NCBI GenBank assembly: GCA_963750935.1
Contig: CAVVSR010000009.1
Location: 1 to 64,000, forward strand
Length of the DNA: 64,000 nucleotides
Reading direction: 5' to 3'
From: JACCXG01 sp963750935
GTDB lineage: Bacteria; Acidobacteriota; Vicinamibacteria; Vicinamibacterales; 2-12-FULL-66-21
Shown here: positions 36,425 through 45,376 of the stretch, one piece after another
Layout: each line of letters starts with the position of its first letter
Numbering within the stretch: the stretch's first letter is position 1
The notes under the pieces: model-generated
Told to the model about the DNA's origin: nothing
What the model saw: the letters and a program-made list of their open reading frames with translations, nothing else
Database searches by the model: none
Position numbers and translations under genes: made by a program

Positions 36425-37210
36425 CTATAAGCCCCAACCCCGTCCGGATGGCGGAGGTGGCGGTGGCGGCGGCGGAGGCGGCGGCGCCATGCCTGCCGGC
36501 AGCGCGGGCTGCGGCCGTGGCGGTTGCGACTTCGCGAGCGCCATGGCGCGGTTGCGAAGCGCGTCGGCTTCGGCGATGAGCGCGTCGCGACGGGCGGCGT
36601 CCTTCTCGAGGTTCGCGCGCACGCGCAGCAGCAGATTCTTGTAGACCATGGCGTCCACATACTCCGCGTGCAGCTGAAGCGCGCGGTCCTCCGCGGCGAG
36701 CCCTTTCTCGATGAGGGGGATTTTGTCGGCTTCCGGCAGCGATGGATTCCGCGACATCTCGAAGTAGAAGCTGCCGACGGCGTGATGGAGCGTCGCGTTG
36801 GTGGGATCGAGCGCGGCGGCACGCTCGAAGGCCTCGAGCGCCTGCGCGGGCTGCCGCTGCCGCATGTGGAACCCGGCGAGCGCGTGGTAGAGGACGATGC
36901 CCGGCTGCGCGCGCACCGCATCGTTCAGCGTGGCCTCGGCCAGCGCCGCGGCTCCGCGATCTTCCTGGAGCTTCGCGAGCTCGATGATCGTGGCGGCGCT
37001 CGCCGGCCCCGCGGCGATCGTCTTCTGAAGTTCGATCTCGCGCGGTGTCGCAGGATTCGCATCGCCGGGTCTGCGATCGCGTGGCGCCTGAGCGCCGGCG
37101 GCGCCCGCCGGCGTGGCGAAGGCGTGCGGTGGACTGAATGTGGCGGCGACCAGTGCGAGGGCTATCAGCGATCCGTTCCACGTCATCTTCATCGCCTTCA
37201 TCATTGCCAT
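36425..37210 (-). CDS. Exported TPR-repeat protein with polyproline tail
   Basis: A 261-residue protein with an N-terminal signal or anchor (about 8-33) and three to four TPR-like helix pairs (about 75-200: ALAGFHMRQRQPAQALEAFERAAAL, AVGSFYFEMSRNP). The tail holds twelve consecutive prolines and ends SGRGWGL. Such a run would need elongation factor P to translate. ATG 37210 has GGAAGG 8 nt upstream. It is third in a minus-strand run after a PadR gene and a small membrane protein that also has a polyproline tail, so the proteins may be linked. Function unknown. Confidence 0.82.
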   Translation of the reverse strand: MAMMKAMKMTWNGSLIALALVAATFSPPHAFATPAGAAGAQAPRDRRPGDANPATPREIELQKTIAAGPASAATIIELAKLQEDRGAAALAEATLNDAVRAQPGIVLYHALAGFHMRQRQPAQALEAFERAAALDPTNATLHHAVGSFYFEMSRNPSLPEADKIPLIEKGLAAEDRALQLHAEYVDAMVYKNLLLRVRANLEKDAARRDALIAEADALRNRAMALAKSQPPRPQPALPAGMAPPPPPPPPPPPPSGRGWGL

Positions 37211-37257
37211 GGCCGTGTCCTTCCTGTCTCGAAGTCAGCGTCTGTTCAACAGGTCTC

Positions 37258-37348
37258 GCTCGAATCCGCAGGTCCCGAATCCCGCGTCCCGAATCCCGCG
37301 TCCCGAATCCCGCGTCCCGCGTCCCGAGTCCCTGGTCCCCGATCAGCG
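37258..37348. repeat. CGGGACG/CGGGATT heptamer array
   Basis: About eleven degenerate 7-bp units (type CCCGAAT, CCCGCGT, CCCGAGT) lie between the co-directional small membrane protein and TPR genes. The array overlaps the last codons of the upstream gene. Confidence 0.88.
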
Positions 37349-37801
37349 CGAGCAACCAGGCCGCGAGCTGTCCGTGAAGCCGGGAGGCGCGCACGGTGGT
37401 GGAGGCGGTGGCGGTGGCGGCCCCGCGATGTCCTCGGGTCGGAACCGCGGCGCCTCCGGCAGCGGCGGCGGCGCGGACGACCACGCGATCACCGCGATCC
37501 AGAACACCAGCATGCCGGCCGCGCCGATCGTCACCGCCACCCGCAGCCGTCGCACGCCGGTCACCGGCTCCGTCTCGATCCGCCAGCCGAGATCGTCGGG
37601 AATCCCCGCCAGCATGCGGCCGATGATCTGCAGCGCCAACCCGGCCTGCCGTCTCGGATCCGCGTCATGGATGTGTTCAAAGAGATCCGAATCGATCTGC
37701 TCGCACCGCGCGACGCGGATCGGCTCGGGCGACTGCCAGGTGTAGATCAGCGTCCAGGTGCGGACGGCTGACGCGGCCAGCCGCACCGCCCAGGGCGTCA
37801 C
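37343..37801 (-). CDS. Small membrane protein with polyproline tail, unknown function
   Basis: 152 residues, not recognised as a named family. An N-terminal soluble part (1-85, with WTLIYTWQSPEP and DADPRRQAGLALQIIGRMLAG) is followed by one membrane segment (about 90-110) and a C-terminal tail with nine prolines in a row. The start GTG 37801 overlaps the stop of the PadR gene (GTGA), so the two are translationally coupled. This resembles the small partner often encoded after a PadR regulator, which suggests that its level is under PadR control. Confidence 0.75.
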   Translation of the reverse strand: MTPWAVRLAASAVRTWTLIYTWQSPEPIRVARCEQIDSDLFEHIHDADPRRQAGLALQIIGRMLAGIPDDLGWRIETEPVTGVRRLRVAVTIGAAGMLVFWIAVIAWSSAPPPLPEAPRFRPEDIAGPPPPPPPPPCAPPGFTDSSRPGCSR

Positions 37802-38160
37802 GCCGGCGCCACGCGGCGTCGCGCGCGCCGCGGCCCCAGGGAGCGCTCGGCCGACGAGGCGTCACTCGCGGCGCGCTCGCCGAGCCCGGTCAGCGTGTAA
37901 AGCCGACGCGGCGGACGGTTCTCGCGCGCGGAGATCTCGGGATCCTCGCGCCGGCTCTCGAGCATGCCCATGCTCTCGAGCCGCGCCAGCGCGCGATACA
38001 GCGTTCCGTACGCCGTCAGCAGCTTGCGATCGGCCTGATCGGCGATGTGCCTCGCCAGCTCGTAGCCGTGAAATTCGTCGAGCCCCTCGCGCTTCAGCGC
38101 CGCGGCGCCGACGCAAATCGCCTCTTCGAGGGGAACCAGCGCACCCGGCTTCCGTCGCAT
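37798..38160 (-). CDS. PadR-family transcriptional regulator
   Basis: A regulator of about 120 residues (from ATG 38160). PadR features: FHGYELARHIADQA, TAYGTLYRALARLESMGML and RRLYTLTGLGERA. The ATG lies exactly 7 nt after a perfect TATAAT, with no ribosome site, so the transcript should be leaderless. ATG 38169 and an upstream start at 38202 are in frame but lie in the promoter. It heads the operon with the small membrane protein and probably the TPR protein. Confidence 0.87.
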   Translation of the reverse strand: MRRKPGALVPLEEAICVGAAALKREGLDEFHGYELARHIADQADRKLLTAYGTLYRALARLESMGMLESRREDPEISARENRPPRRLYTLTGLGERAASDASSAERSLGPRRARRRVAPA

Positions 38161-38167
38161 GCGGCAC

Positions 38168-38198
38168 ATTATAAGCAGATATATGCTATTTAAGTCAA
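38168..38198 (-). promoter_or_regulatory. Leaderless promoter of the third PadR gene
   Basis: On the minus strand TTGACT (38198-38193) and a perfect TATAAT (38173-38168) are separated by 19 bp. A short palindrome AGCA-N6-TGCT lies in the spacer and may be the operator. The start of transcription would coincide with the ATG at 38160. The 19-bp spacing is longer than optimal. Confidence 0.65.
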
Positions 38199-38293
38199 GC
38201 ACTGTAAATTACGCCTGAATTCGTATGTTTCTTGCGGGCCAACCTCCTCTTCTGATACTGACTGCCGCGTCGGATGTCCGAGAGGAGCTGCTT

Positions 38294-39353
38294 ATGACTT
38301 CGCGCCTCGCTCGTGTGCTCGTCGCGGCGATTCTGGTGCTCGGAACCGTGGCCATCTCGGGATTGCAGAAGAGCGCTCCGGCGAGCGATGCCACCGCTCG
38401 TGCCGTGACTGCCGCCGAGGCGTTCCTCGCCACGCTGAGCGAGACCGAGCGCGCGAAGGCGCTCATCGATCTGAACGAGAAGACGCGCACGGTGTGGTCG
38501 AACCTGCCGACCGGCGCGACGCTGCAGGTCGGCGCGAAGGAACGCAACGGCCTCAAGCTCGGTGTGATGTCGCCGGCGCAGGAGAAGGCCGCGCTGGCGC
38601 TGCTCGGCGCGGTGCTCAGCGCCGACGGCTACACGAAGGCGATGGAGATCGTCGAAGCCGATCAGGTGCTCGAGAACCGGGCCGCACGTGCCGCCGGGAG
38701 CCGCGACGCGCTTCGGCCGCGCCGAGTACTACTTCGCCGTGCTCGGCAAACCGTCGCGCACCACGCCATGGATGATGCAGTTCGGCGGGCATCACCTCGC
38801 GATCAACGTCACGCTCGCCGGCGGCGAGCACGTGCTCGCGCCGACGCACACGGGCACGCAGCCCGCGAGTTACAGCGTCGAAGGGCGACTGGTCCGTCCG
38901 CTGGGCGAGGAGAACGACAAGGCCTTCGCGCTCGTCAACGCGCTGACGCCGGAACAACAGAAGCAGGCCGTGCTCGGCGTCGCCGTCCGCAACCTCGTGC
39001 TCGGGCCCGGCGCCGACGGCAAGACCATCGCGCCCGAAGGTGTGCGCGCATCGACGTTCACACCCGCGCAGCGCGACATGCTCCTCGGCCTCGTTCGCGA
39101 ATGGGTCGACATCCTCGGCAGCGAGGCGGCCGCGGCAAAGATGAAAGAAGTCCAGGCCGGCCTCGGCGAGACCTGGTTCGCGTGGGCCGGCGCGCTCGAG
39201 AACGGCAAGGGCGCGTACTTCAGGATCCAGGGGCCGGCGCTGCTGATCGAGTACGCGCCGCAGGGGCAGACCGACACTGCGCCGGATCACATCCACACGA
39301 TCTTCCGCGACCCGACCAACGACTACGCGGCCAGGGCCACCGCCCGTCCATGA
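38294..39353 (+). CDS. Exported DUF3500-family protein, frameshifted
   Basis: A DUF3500 protein of about 350 residues after frame repair. An N-terminal signal (1-27) precedes the helical start (ATARAVTAAEAFLATLSETERAKA is the typical opening) and WSNLPTG. After the frame change come GRAEYYFAVLGKPS, FGGHHLAINVTL and DHIHTIFRDPTNDY, all family marks. Function unknown. One extra base at about 38708-38713 breaks the frame; removing it reads SRDAFGRAEYYF. ATG 38294 has GAGGAG 6 nt upstream. The end overlaps the next gene by 4 bp (ATGA). Confidence 0.83.
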
Positions 39354-40009
39354 AGCTGACGCGCGCGGCCGCCTTCGCGGCGTTCCTGCTCGTGCCCGCC
39401 GGCGCGGCGGCACACCGCGTCGACGAATACCTGCAGGCCACACGCCTGTCGCTCACGCGCGATCAACTGGTGCTCGAGATGGACCTCGCGCCGGGGACGA
39501 TGCTGGCGCCGGAGCTGGTGGGGGTGATCGATACGGATCGCAGCGGCACGATCTCGCCGGAGGAGGCGGAGCGATACGGACGTGCCGTGCTGGCCGAGGT
39601 GATGCTGGCCGTCGACGGCAAGACGGCGACCCCGGCGCTCACCGGCGTCGAAGTGCCGTCGATCGAGGAGCTGCGCGACGGAACCGGCGCGATTCGCATC
39701 CGCGCCTCGAGCGATCGCCTCGACGTGCCGTCCGGCCGCGTGCGTCTCTACTTCCGCAACGATCATCGGCCGGCCGCGAGCGTCTACCTCGTCAACGCGC
39801 TGCTGCCGCGCGACACGGGTGTGCGCGTGCTCGGCCAGACACGCGACGGCCCGCAGCGCGAAGCCTGGATCGACTACGACATCGCGCCCCGCGCTTCCTC
39901 TGCCCGCCTGGCCTGGCTCGTTGCCGGCCTCGGCGGCCTGCCGATCTGGCTGGCGGTTCGGCGGCGCGGCGCAATCAGCGCGGCGGCGCGGGGGAAGCCG
40001 CGGGCCTGA
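39350..40009 (+). CDS. Exported protein resembling the N-terminal part of HupE/UreJ-like proteins
   Basis: A 219-residue membrane-anchored protein. Signal peptide (1-21), then AHRVDEYLQATRLSL, a typical opening of HupE/UreJ-like exported regions, a calcium-binding-like EF-hand loop DTDRSGTISPEE (about 62-73), a beta-rich middle and a C-terminal membrane segment (about 180-200) followed by RRRG. Full HupE-type proteins continue with six or so membrane helices that are missing here. The ATG overlaps the DUF3500 stop (ATGA). The 3' end overlaps the converging DUF1593 remnant by 35 bp. Confidence 0.72.
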   Translation: MKLTRAAAFAAFLLVPAGAAAHRVDEYLQATRLSLTRDQLVLEMDLAPGTMLAPELVGVIDTDRSGTISPEEAERYGRAVLAEVMLAVDGKTATPALTGVEVPSIEELRDGTGAIRIRASSDRLDVPSGRVRLYFRNDHRPAASVYLVNALLPRDTGVRVLGQTRDGPQREAWIDYDIAPRASSARLAWLVAGLGGLPIWLAVRRRGAISAAARGKPRA

Positions 40010-41229
40010 CGCGGAGAATCACGCGGCGGTACGAGGTCAGCGACGGCGTGCCGTTGTCCTCGACCTCGAGAACCACGTGGGCCGTGCCGGCGATCCTGGG
40101 GACGACCTCGGTCTTGATTGCCGCTGGCGAGCTCACGACCACACGCGCGGGCGGCTCACGAAGGCCCTGCGGCGCTTCCGGAATCCCACCTTCGTTCGGG
40201 TTGCCGCCGCCACCAACAGCCGCGAGGCCCGCGGTGACGACAGGCTGCCGCGGAATACCAGTGCCCGCCTCCGGGTAGAAGAACCATCGATACGACAGCG
40301 CGTGGCCGTCCGGATCGCTCGAGCCGGACGCATCGAGCGACACGGGGACACCGACCTGGGCATCGATCTCGACCGGCGGGCGGCCGGCGCTCCCGTTCAC
40401 GGTCACCAGGGGATTGTGATTCGCCTCGCCGCGCCCCTTGATCGTCCAGTCCATGCGCGCCGCGAAGTCGTGCTGAAAGGCCCGGCGCCAGCGCCAGATC
40501 GTCGCCTGATCGGACGTGTGGGCCTGCCCGTCCATGCCGATGACGGTATCGCGCGAGCTGTCACGACCGGGATAGGCGTCGCCCCCCTGCGTCCAGAACG
40601 GGTGCGGCTCGCCGTAGAACGGACGCCAGACGTAGCGGCCGCCCCAGCCGCCGAAGGTCGGACTCATCGCGCTGGCCAGCCCGTTGTCGATCAACCCGAG
40701 GAACGACGGCGTGTCTCCCTCGTGGATGCAGCATGGAAACGGATACAGCTTGCCGAGCGGTCCCTTGCTGCGGATGTTCGCGTTGACCCAGTCGTCCGAG
40801 AACGTCGTGAAGTCCGCGCCCGGCGCGTTCTTGTAGAAGCGATCGCCGCTGATGCCGGCTGCACCCGTTCATAGGCATCTACCAGCGTGTGAGCACGTCG
40901 GGCCGGACCTTGTTGCGCATCCACGTCGACGTGCCGGCCACCAGCCCTTCGACGTCGAAGTGGTTCGCGTAGACCAGGAACCGCACCATCGACATCTGGT
41001 CGTCGGGTTCGTTGGCGATGTCGGTGAGAATCAGGACGCGCTGTTTCGGCGCATAGGGATCGACACGCGCGGCCAGCGCGTCGAAGTCGACGACCGGTGG
41101 CGCGCTCGCCGATGGCTCGGGTGGCGGCGGCTGGCTTCGGCAGGCTGATGACGTGAGCAGGAGGGTCGCGAGGCCAGCGGCCGCACCGGCGCGACCGAGC
41201 CTCGCGACGTCCCGGATCACCGGCCGCAT
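39975..41229 (-). pseudogene. DUF1593 (nucleoside-hydrolase-like) pseudogene with internal deletion
   Basis: Remnant of an exported DUF1593 protein. The N-terminus (lipoprotein-like signal with SSAC, then RVLILTDIANEPDDQMSMVRFLVYA) and the C-terminus (GISGDRFYKNAPGADF, FGGWGGRYVWRP, and a PKD-like domain SLDASGSSDPDGH) are recognisable. After RPDVL the frame shifts at about 40895-40900 (ACAC), continues for LVDAYERVQP and then jumps at about 40860 directly to GISGDRF. By recall of the family about 130 residues, including the metal-site region, are missing between these points. Two frame changes plus a deletion make this a true pseudogene unless the assembly has collapsed here. It starts in the stop of the zinc-ribbon gene (TGATG). 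Confidence 0.78.
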
Positions 41230-41468
41230 CACCAGCCGTTGCAGTCGCTCTTATACCCGCACGCTTCGCAGCGCCAGCACGCCTTGACGCGAATCAACCG
41301 CACACTGCCGCAGCGATCGCAGCAGTCCTCGACCGGCGCCGGTCGCGCCGGGACGGCCGCGATCAGATCGCCGGCCTTCGGCACGGCCCCTCCAGGTCCG
41401 GCGATGATCGCGCTGGCCGTCGCGATGCCGCGCGGGTCATATCGGGGGTGCACTCTGCGCTCTTCCAT
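41229..41468 (-). CDS. Small zinc-ribbon protein
   Basis: 79 residues with no signal peptide. The C-terminal half carries CCDRCG, then after about 11 residues CWRCEACGYKSDC, a four-cysteine (or more) zinc ribbon. The arrangement and the preceding GDLIAAVPARP recall the extreme C-terminal zinc domain of B12-dependent ribonucleotide reductase (NrdJ), but no catalytic part is present in the window. It could be a free-standing domain, or the relocated end of a split gene. Its stop overlaps the start of the DUF1593 remnant. Confidence 0.65.
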   Translation of the reverse strand: MEERRVHPRYDPRGIATASAIIAGPGGAVPKAGDLIAAVPARPAPVEDCCDRCGSVRLIRVKACWRCEACGYKSDCNGW

Positions 41469-41567
41469 TCATCCTGCTCCTGACAATTCCACGGTAGAGG
41501 TTAGCGGCGCCGCAACGGCCGCCATTGAAGCACTCCGGCGGCTGCAACGCAATCGAAGACGTAGGGA

Positions 41568-41606
41568 AGTCAGAAGTCAGAAGTCAGAAGGGAAAAGTCA
41601 AAAGGG
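41568..41606. repeat. AGAAGTC heptamer array
   Basis: Three perfect AGAAGTC direct units and two decayed ones, in the divergent gap between the zinc-ribbon gene and the monooxygenase-like gene. Confidence 0.88.
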
Positions 41607-41618
41607 CCGGCACACTTG

Positions 41619-41624
41619 TATACT
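41619..41624 (+). promoter_or_regulatory. Putative -10 element, leaderless start
   Basis: TATACT ends 7 nt before the GTG at 41632, so transcription would start at the initiation codon. No good -35 lies 16-18 bp upstream; that position is within the AGAAGTC array. Confidence 0.4.
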
Positions 41625-41631
41625 TTCGACC

Positions 41632-41976
41632 GTGGTCGCAGTGGTGTGGCAGTTCACGGTTCCCGAAGGGTCGAGCGACGAATTCGAGCGTTTTTGCGGC
41701 GCCGACGGCGAGTGGACCCGGCTATCGCGCAAGAGCCGGTCGTTTCTCGGCAGTTCGTTCCTGAAGGATCTCGCAACCCCCGAGCGGTACCTGCTGGTCG
41801 AGTACTGGAGCGAGATGGTGGTCTACGAGCGGCACGTCGCCGACTTCCGCGGCGAGCTCGAGCGGCTCCAGGAACAGCGGAAGAGCTTCGCGAGCGCCGC
41901 CGAATCGCTCGGCGTGTTCTCCGCCCTCGACACCCCGGATCGCGTCGGCCCGGCCTGGTCCCGGCGATCGGGCTGA
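41632..41976 (+). CDS. Antibiotic biosynthesis monooxygenase (ABM)-like small protein
   Basis: A 114-residue dimeric ferredoxin-like-fold protein: VVAVVWQFTVPEGSSDEFERFCG at the start and YLLVEYWSEMVVYERHVADF in the middle match the ABM-type fold. Cytoplasmic; substrate unknown. The start is GTG 41632. It ends just before the second GGGAGTT hairpin element. Confidence 0.68.
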   Translation: MVAVVWQFTVPEGSSDEFERFCGADGEWTRLSRKSRSFLGSSFLKDLATPERYLLVEYWSEMVVYERHVADFRGELERLQEQRKSFASAAESLGVFSALDTPDRVGPAWSRRSG

Positions 41977-41987
41977 ACTCGCCACTC

Positions 41988-42136
41988 TTAACTCCCAACC
42001 TCCAACTCCCAACTCCCAAGCCGAGCCGATTGAGGCCTTGGGGTCGAAGTCGCGCGTGCCAGCAAGCTCTGGTGGCCTTCCACCCCGTTGTTCGAGCTAC
42101 CCGTTTGGGAGTTGGGAGTTGGAGGTTGGGAGTTTA
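41988..42136. repeat. GGGAGTT-armed hairpin element, copy 2
   Basis: The left arm (41988-42019, opening TTAACTCCCAACCTCCAAC) and right arm (42104-42136, closing GGAGGTTGGGAGTTTAA) are inverted copies that differ by one base over about 32 bp. The 84-bp core (42020-42103) also folds: GGGGTCGAAG pairs with CTTCCACCCC. It shares CCCCGTTGTTCGAGC with the core of copy 1. This is the cleanest of the three copies. Confidence 0.92.
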
Positions 42137-42147
42137 AGATCTCCCCC

Positions 42148-45100
42148 ATGCCCCTAGCCCCTGGCACCCGGGCCGCCGCGATGGCGGCCTGTTGCAGCAT
42201 TGTCCTGGCCGGCGCCGTGCGTGTCGCCGGGCGCGCGCAGGAGACGCGACCCGCCGCCCCGCTCAGCTTCAACCGCGACATCCGGCCGATCCTGGCCAAT
42301 AACTGCTTCGCCTGCCACGGGCCCGACGAGAAGCAGCGCGAAACCAAGTTCCACTTCGACACCCGCGAGGGCGCCTTCGCCGAGGACGGCATCATCGTGC
42401 CCGGCAACGCCGCCAAGAGCGTGCTGGTGAAGAAGATCCTCGAGCCCGATCCGGAGGAGCGCATGCCGCCGCCCGACTCGGGGCACGCGCTGACCGACGC
42501 GCAGATCGGCATGCTGCGCCGCTGGATCGACGAAGGCGCGAAGTGGGACACCCACTGGTCGTACGCCGCCGCGGCCCGGCCCGAGGCGCCGGTGCCGGCG
42601 AACTTCTCGTGGGCGCGCAACCCGATCGACCAGTTCATCCTGAAGCGGCTCGAGCGCGAGGGATTGAAGCCGTCGCCCGAAGCCGACCGCGTGACGCTGC
42701 TGCGGCGGGTCACCTACGACCTCACCGGCCTGCCGCCGACGCTCGCGGAGATCGACGCGTTCGTCGCCGATCAATCGCCGTACGCCTACGAGAACGCGGT
42801 CGACGCGCTGCTGCGCTCGCCGCGCTACGGCGAGCGGATGGCGATGACCTGGCTCGATGCCTCGCGCTATGCCGACACCCACGGCTACCACATCGACAGC
42901 CACCGCGTGATGTGGCCGTGGCGCGACTGGGTGATCAACGCGTTCAACCGCAACCTGCCGTTCGATCAGTTCGTGGTCGAGCAGCTCGCCGGCGATCTGC
43001 TGCCGGGCGCGACGCGCGAGCAGAAGGTCGCGTCGGGCTTCAACCGCAACCACATGATCAACTTCGAAGGCGGGGCGATCGCCGAGGAGTACCAGGTGGA
43101 GTACGTGGTCGATCGCGTCGAGGCGACCTCGTCGGCGTTCATGGGCCTGACCATGGGCTGCGCGCGGTGCCATACCCACAAGTACGACCCGATCACGCAC
43201 AAGGAGTTCTACCAGTTCTACGCCTTCTTCAATAACGTCCCGGAGGTCGGCCTCGACGGCCGCACCGGCAACGCGGTGCCGTTCCTGCCGCTGCCGACGG
43301 AGTCGCAGCAGGCACAGCTGGACGAGCTCGATGCCGCGATCAAGGCGAAGGAAGCGGCGGTCTCCGAGACCGTCGTCGGCCCGCAGCAGCGGGCGTGGGA
43401 GAAGGCGGTCGGCGACGCCGTTCCGACCATCGACGGCAACGCGCCGATCGCCCACTACGAGCTCGACGGCAACTTCTCGGATCTGTCCGGCCGCTACCGT
43501 CATGGCCGCACCGTTGCCGGCGATCCGACGTTCGACGTCGGGCAGATCGGCCGCGCGGTGTCGTTCGACGGCGACACCGAGGTCAGCTTCGGCACGATCG
43601 GCGGCTTCGAGCGCGACGAGCCGTTCAGCATGGCGTTGTGGCTGCGCGGGCGAGGCAACCTTCCGGTCACCGTCCTGAAGCGGACCGGCGAGGCGCCGGC
43701 GCCACGCGGCTACACCTGGCAGCTCGAGGACATCGCGCTGGTCGGGATCCAGCGCTGGGCGGCGCGCCTCGTGATCACGCTCGCGTCCGACTCCCCGACG
43801 AATGCCATTCGGATCCGCACGCGCGAGCGCCTCAACCTGAGCGACTGGTATCACGTCGCCATGACCTACGACGGCTCCGGCAAGGCCGCCGGCCTGAAGC
43901 TCTATCTGAACGGCAAGCCGCACAACGCCGAAGTGCTGCGCGACGCGCTGTCCGGACCGATCAAGGCCGAGGCGCAGCTCCGTGCCGGGCAGCAGGGCGG
44001 CACCGACGCGTTCCGCGGTCAGCTCGACGACCTCCGCCTCTATGCGCGCGTCCTGACGCCGCAGGAGATCGAGCAGCTCGGCATCCACTACACGACGCGC
44101 GTCATCATCTCCGGCGTGACCGGCAAGCGCACGAAGGAAGAGGTCGCGTCGGTGCGCGACTACTACCTGACCCACGCCGCCCCCGAGGCCCTTCGCACCG
44201 CCTACAGCGACCTCAAGGGGCTGCGCATCAGGCGCGCCGACTTCATGCGGCAGATTCCGACCGCGATGGTGATGTCGGAGCTGCCGAAGCCGCGCGAGAC
44301 GTTCGTGCTCGGTCGCGGCGACTACCGCAACAAGACCGACAAGGTCGAACCGGGCGTGCCGGCGATGCTGCCGCCGCTGCCGAAGGACGAGCCGGCGAAT
44401 CGCCTGACGCTGGCGCGATGGCTGGTCCATCCCAATCACCCGCTCACGTCGCGCGTCGCGGTGAACCGTTTCTGGCAGACCTACTTCGGCGTCGGCATCG
44501 TCAAGACGCAGGAAGATTTCGGCGTGCAGGGCGAGCCGCCGGCGCATCCCGAGCTGCTCGACTGGCTGGCCACCGAGTTCATCCGCACCGGCTGGGACAT
44601 CCGCGCGATGCAGCGGCTGATCGTGACCTCGGCGACCTACCGCCAGGAATCGAAGGTGACGGCGGCGATCCTCGAACGCGATCCCGAGAACCGGCTGCTC
44701 GCGCGCGGCCCGCGCACGCGGCTGCCGGCCGAGTTGATCCGCGACACCGCGCTCGCGACCAGCGGATTGCTCAACCCCGAAATCGGCGGCCAGAGCGTGC
44801 TCCCGTATCAGCCCAAGGGGATCTGGGAAGAGCTCGCGTTCGGCGAGGGCTTCTCCGCGCAGGCCTACGTGCAGAGCCACGGCAAGGATCTCTACCGCCG
44901 CGGCATGTATACCTTCTGGAAGCGGACCGCGCCGCCGGCGTCGATGGCCACGTTCGACGCGCCCGATCGCGAGAAGTGCACGGCCCGCCGCGCCCAGACG
45001 AACACGCCGCTGCAGGCGCTGGTCCTGATGAACGATCCGACCTACGTGGAGGCGGCGCGCGCGCTCGCGGAGCGCACGCTGACCGAAGGGGGACGCGAAG

Positions 45101-45351
45101 ACAACAGCCGTCTCGCCTACGCGTTCCGGCTGGCGACGGCGCGCAAGCCGAGCGGCGAGGAAACCGGCGTGCTGCGCGGGCTGCTCAAGGCCCGGCGCGC
45201 CGAGTACGCGGCCGACCGGCAGGCCGCGCTGAAGCTGCTCGCCATCGGCGAGTCGCCGCGCAGCAAGAGCCTCGATCCGACCGAGCTCGCCGCCTGGACG
45301 ACGGTGGCGTCGGTCATCCTCAATCTCGACGAAACGATCACCAAGCAGTGA
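42148..45351 (+). CDS. Planctomycete-type cytochrome with DUF1549, LamG and DUF1553 domains
   Basis: A 1,067-residue exported protein. Signal peptide (1-30), PSCyt1 haem-binding domain with CFACHGPD (about residue 54), DUF1549 (about 150-385, with a second CARCH), a LamG/concanavalin-like insert (about 440-660, ELDGNFSDLSGRYRHG) and DUF1553 (about 735-1000, NRFWQTYFGVGIVKT and QTNTPLQALVLMNDP). Such proteins are abundant in planctomycetes and acidobacteria, are always linked to DUF1501 proteins, and are thought to act on complex polysaccharides with electron transfer, unproven. ATG 42148 is 12 bp past the hairpin element; no ribosome site is visible. Confidence 0.92.
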   Translation: MPLAPGTRAAAMAACCSIVLAGAVRVAGRAQETRPAAPLSFNRDIRPILANNCFACHGPDEKQRETKFHFDTREGAFAEDGIIVPGNAAKSVLVKKILEPDPEERMPPPDSGHALTDAQIGMLRRWIDEGAKWDTHWSYAAAARPEAPVPANFSWARNPIDQFILKRLEREGLKPSPEADRVTLLRRVTYDLTGLPPTLAEIDAFVADQSPYAYENAVDALLRSPRYGERMAMTWLDASRYADTHGYHIDSHRVMWPWRDWVINAFNRNLPFDQFVVEQLAGDLLPGATREQKVASGFNRNHMINFEGGAIAEEYQVEYVVDRVEATSSAFMGLTMGCARCHTHKYDPITHKEFYQFYAFFNNVPEVGLDGRTGNAVPFLPLPTESQQAQLDELDAAIKAKEAAVSETVVGPQQRAWEKAVGDAVPTIDGNAPIAHYELDGNFSDLSGRYRHGRTVAGDPTFDVGQIGRAVSFDGDTEVSFGTIGGFERDEPFSMALWLRGRGNLPVTVLKRTGEAPAPRGYTWQLEDIALVGIQRWAARLVITLASDSPTNAIRIRTRERLNLSDWYHVAMTYDGSGKAAGLKLYLNGKPHNAEVLRDALSGPIKAEAQLRAGQQGGTDAFRGQLDDLRLYARVLTPQEIEQLGIHYTTRVIISGVTGKRTKEEVASVRDYYLTHAAPEALRTAYSDLKGLRIRRADFMRQIPTAMVMSELPKPRETFVLGRGDYRNKTDKVEPGVPAMLPPLPKDEPANRLTLARWLVHPNHPLTSRVAVNRFWQTYFGVGIVKTQEDFGVQGEPPAHPELLDWLATEFIRTGWDIRAMQRLIVTSATYRQESKVTAAILERDPENRLLARGPRTRLPAELIRDTALATSGLLNPEIGGQSVLPYQPKGIWEELAFGEGFSAQAYVQSHGKDLYRRGMYTFWKRTAPPASMATFDAPDREKCTARRAQTNTPLQALVLMNDPTYVEAARALAERTLTEGGREDNSRLAYAFRLATARKPSGEETGVLRGLLKARRAEYAADRQAALKLLAIGESPRSKSLDPTELAAWTTVASVILNLDETITKQ

Positions 45352-45376
45352 CGCACGTGCGATCACGGGGGCCCCG

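Noticed and set aside
42154..45366. Open frame of about 1,070 codons antisense to the DUF1549/1553 gene
   Set aside because: It mirrors the real gene, has Arg/Leu/Asp-rich composition typical of high-GC antisense frames and no recognisable domain.
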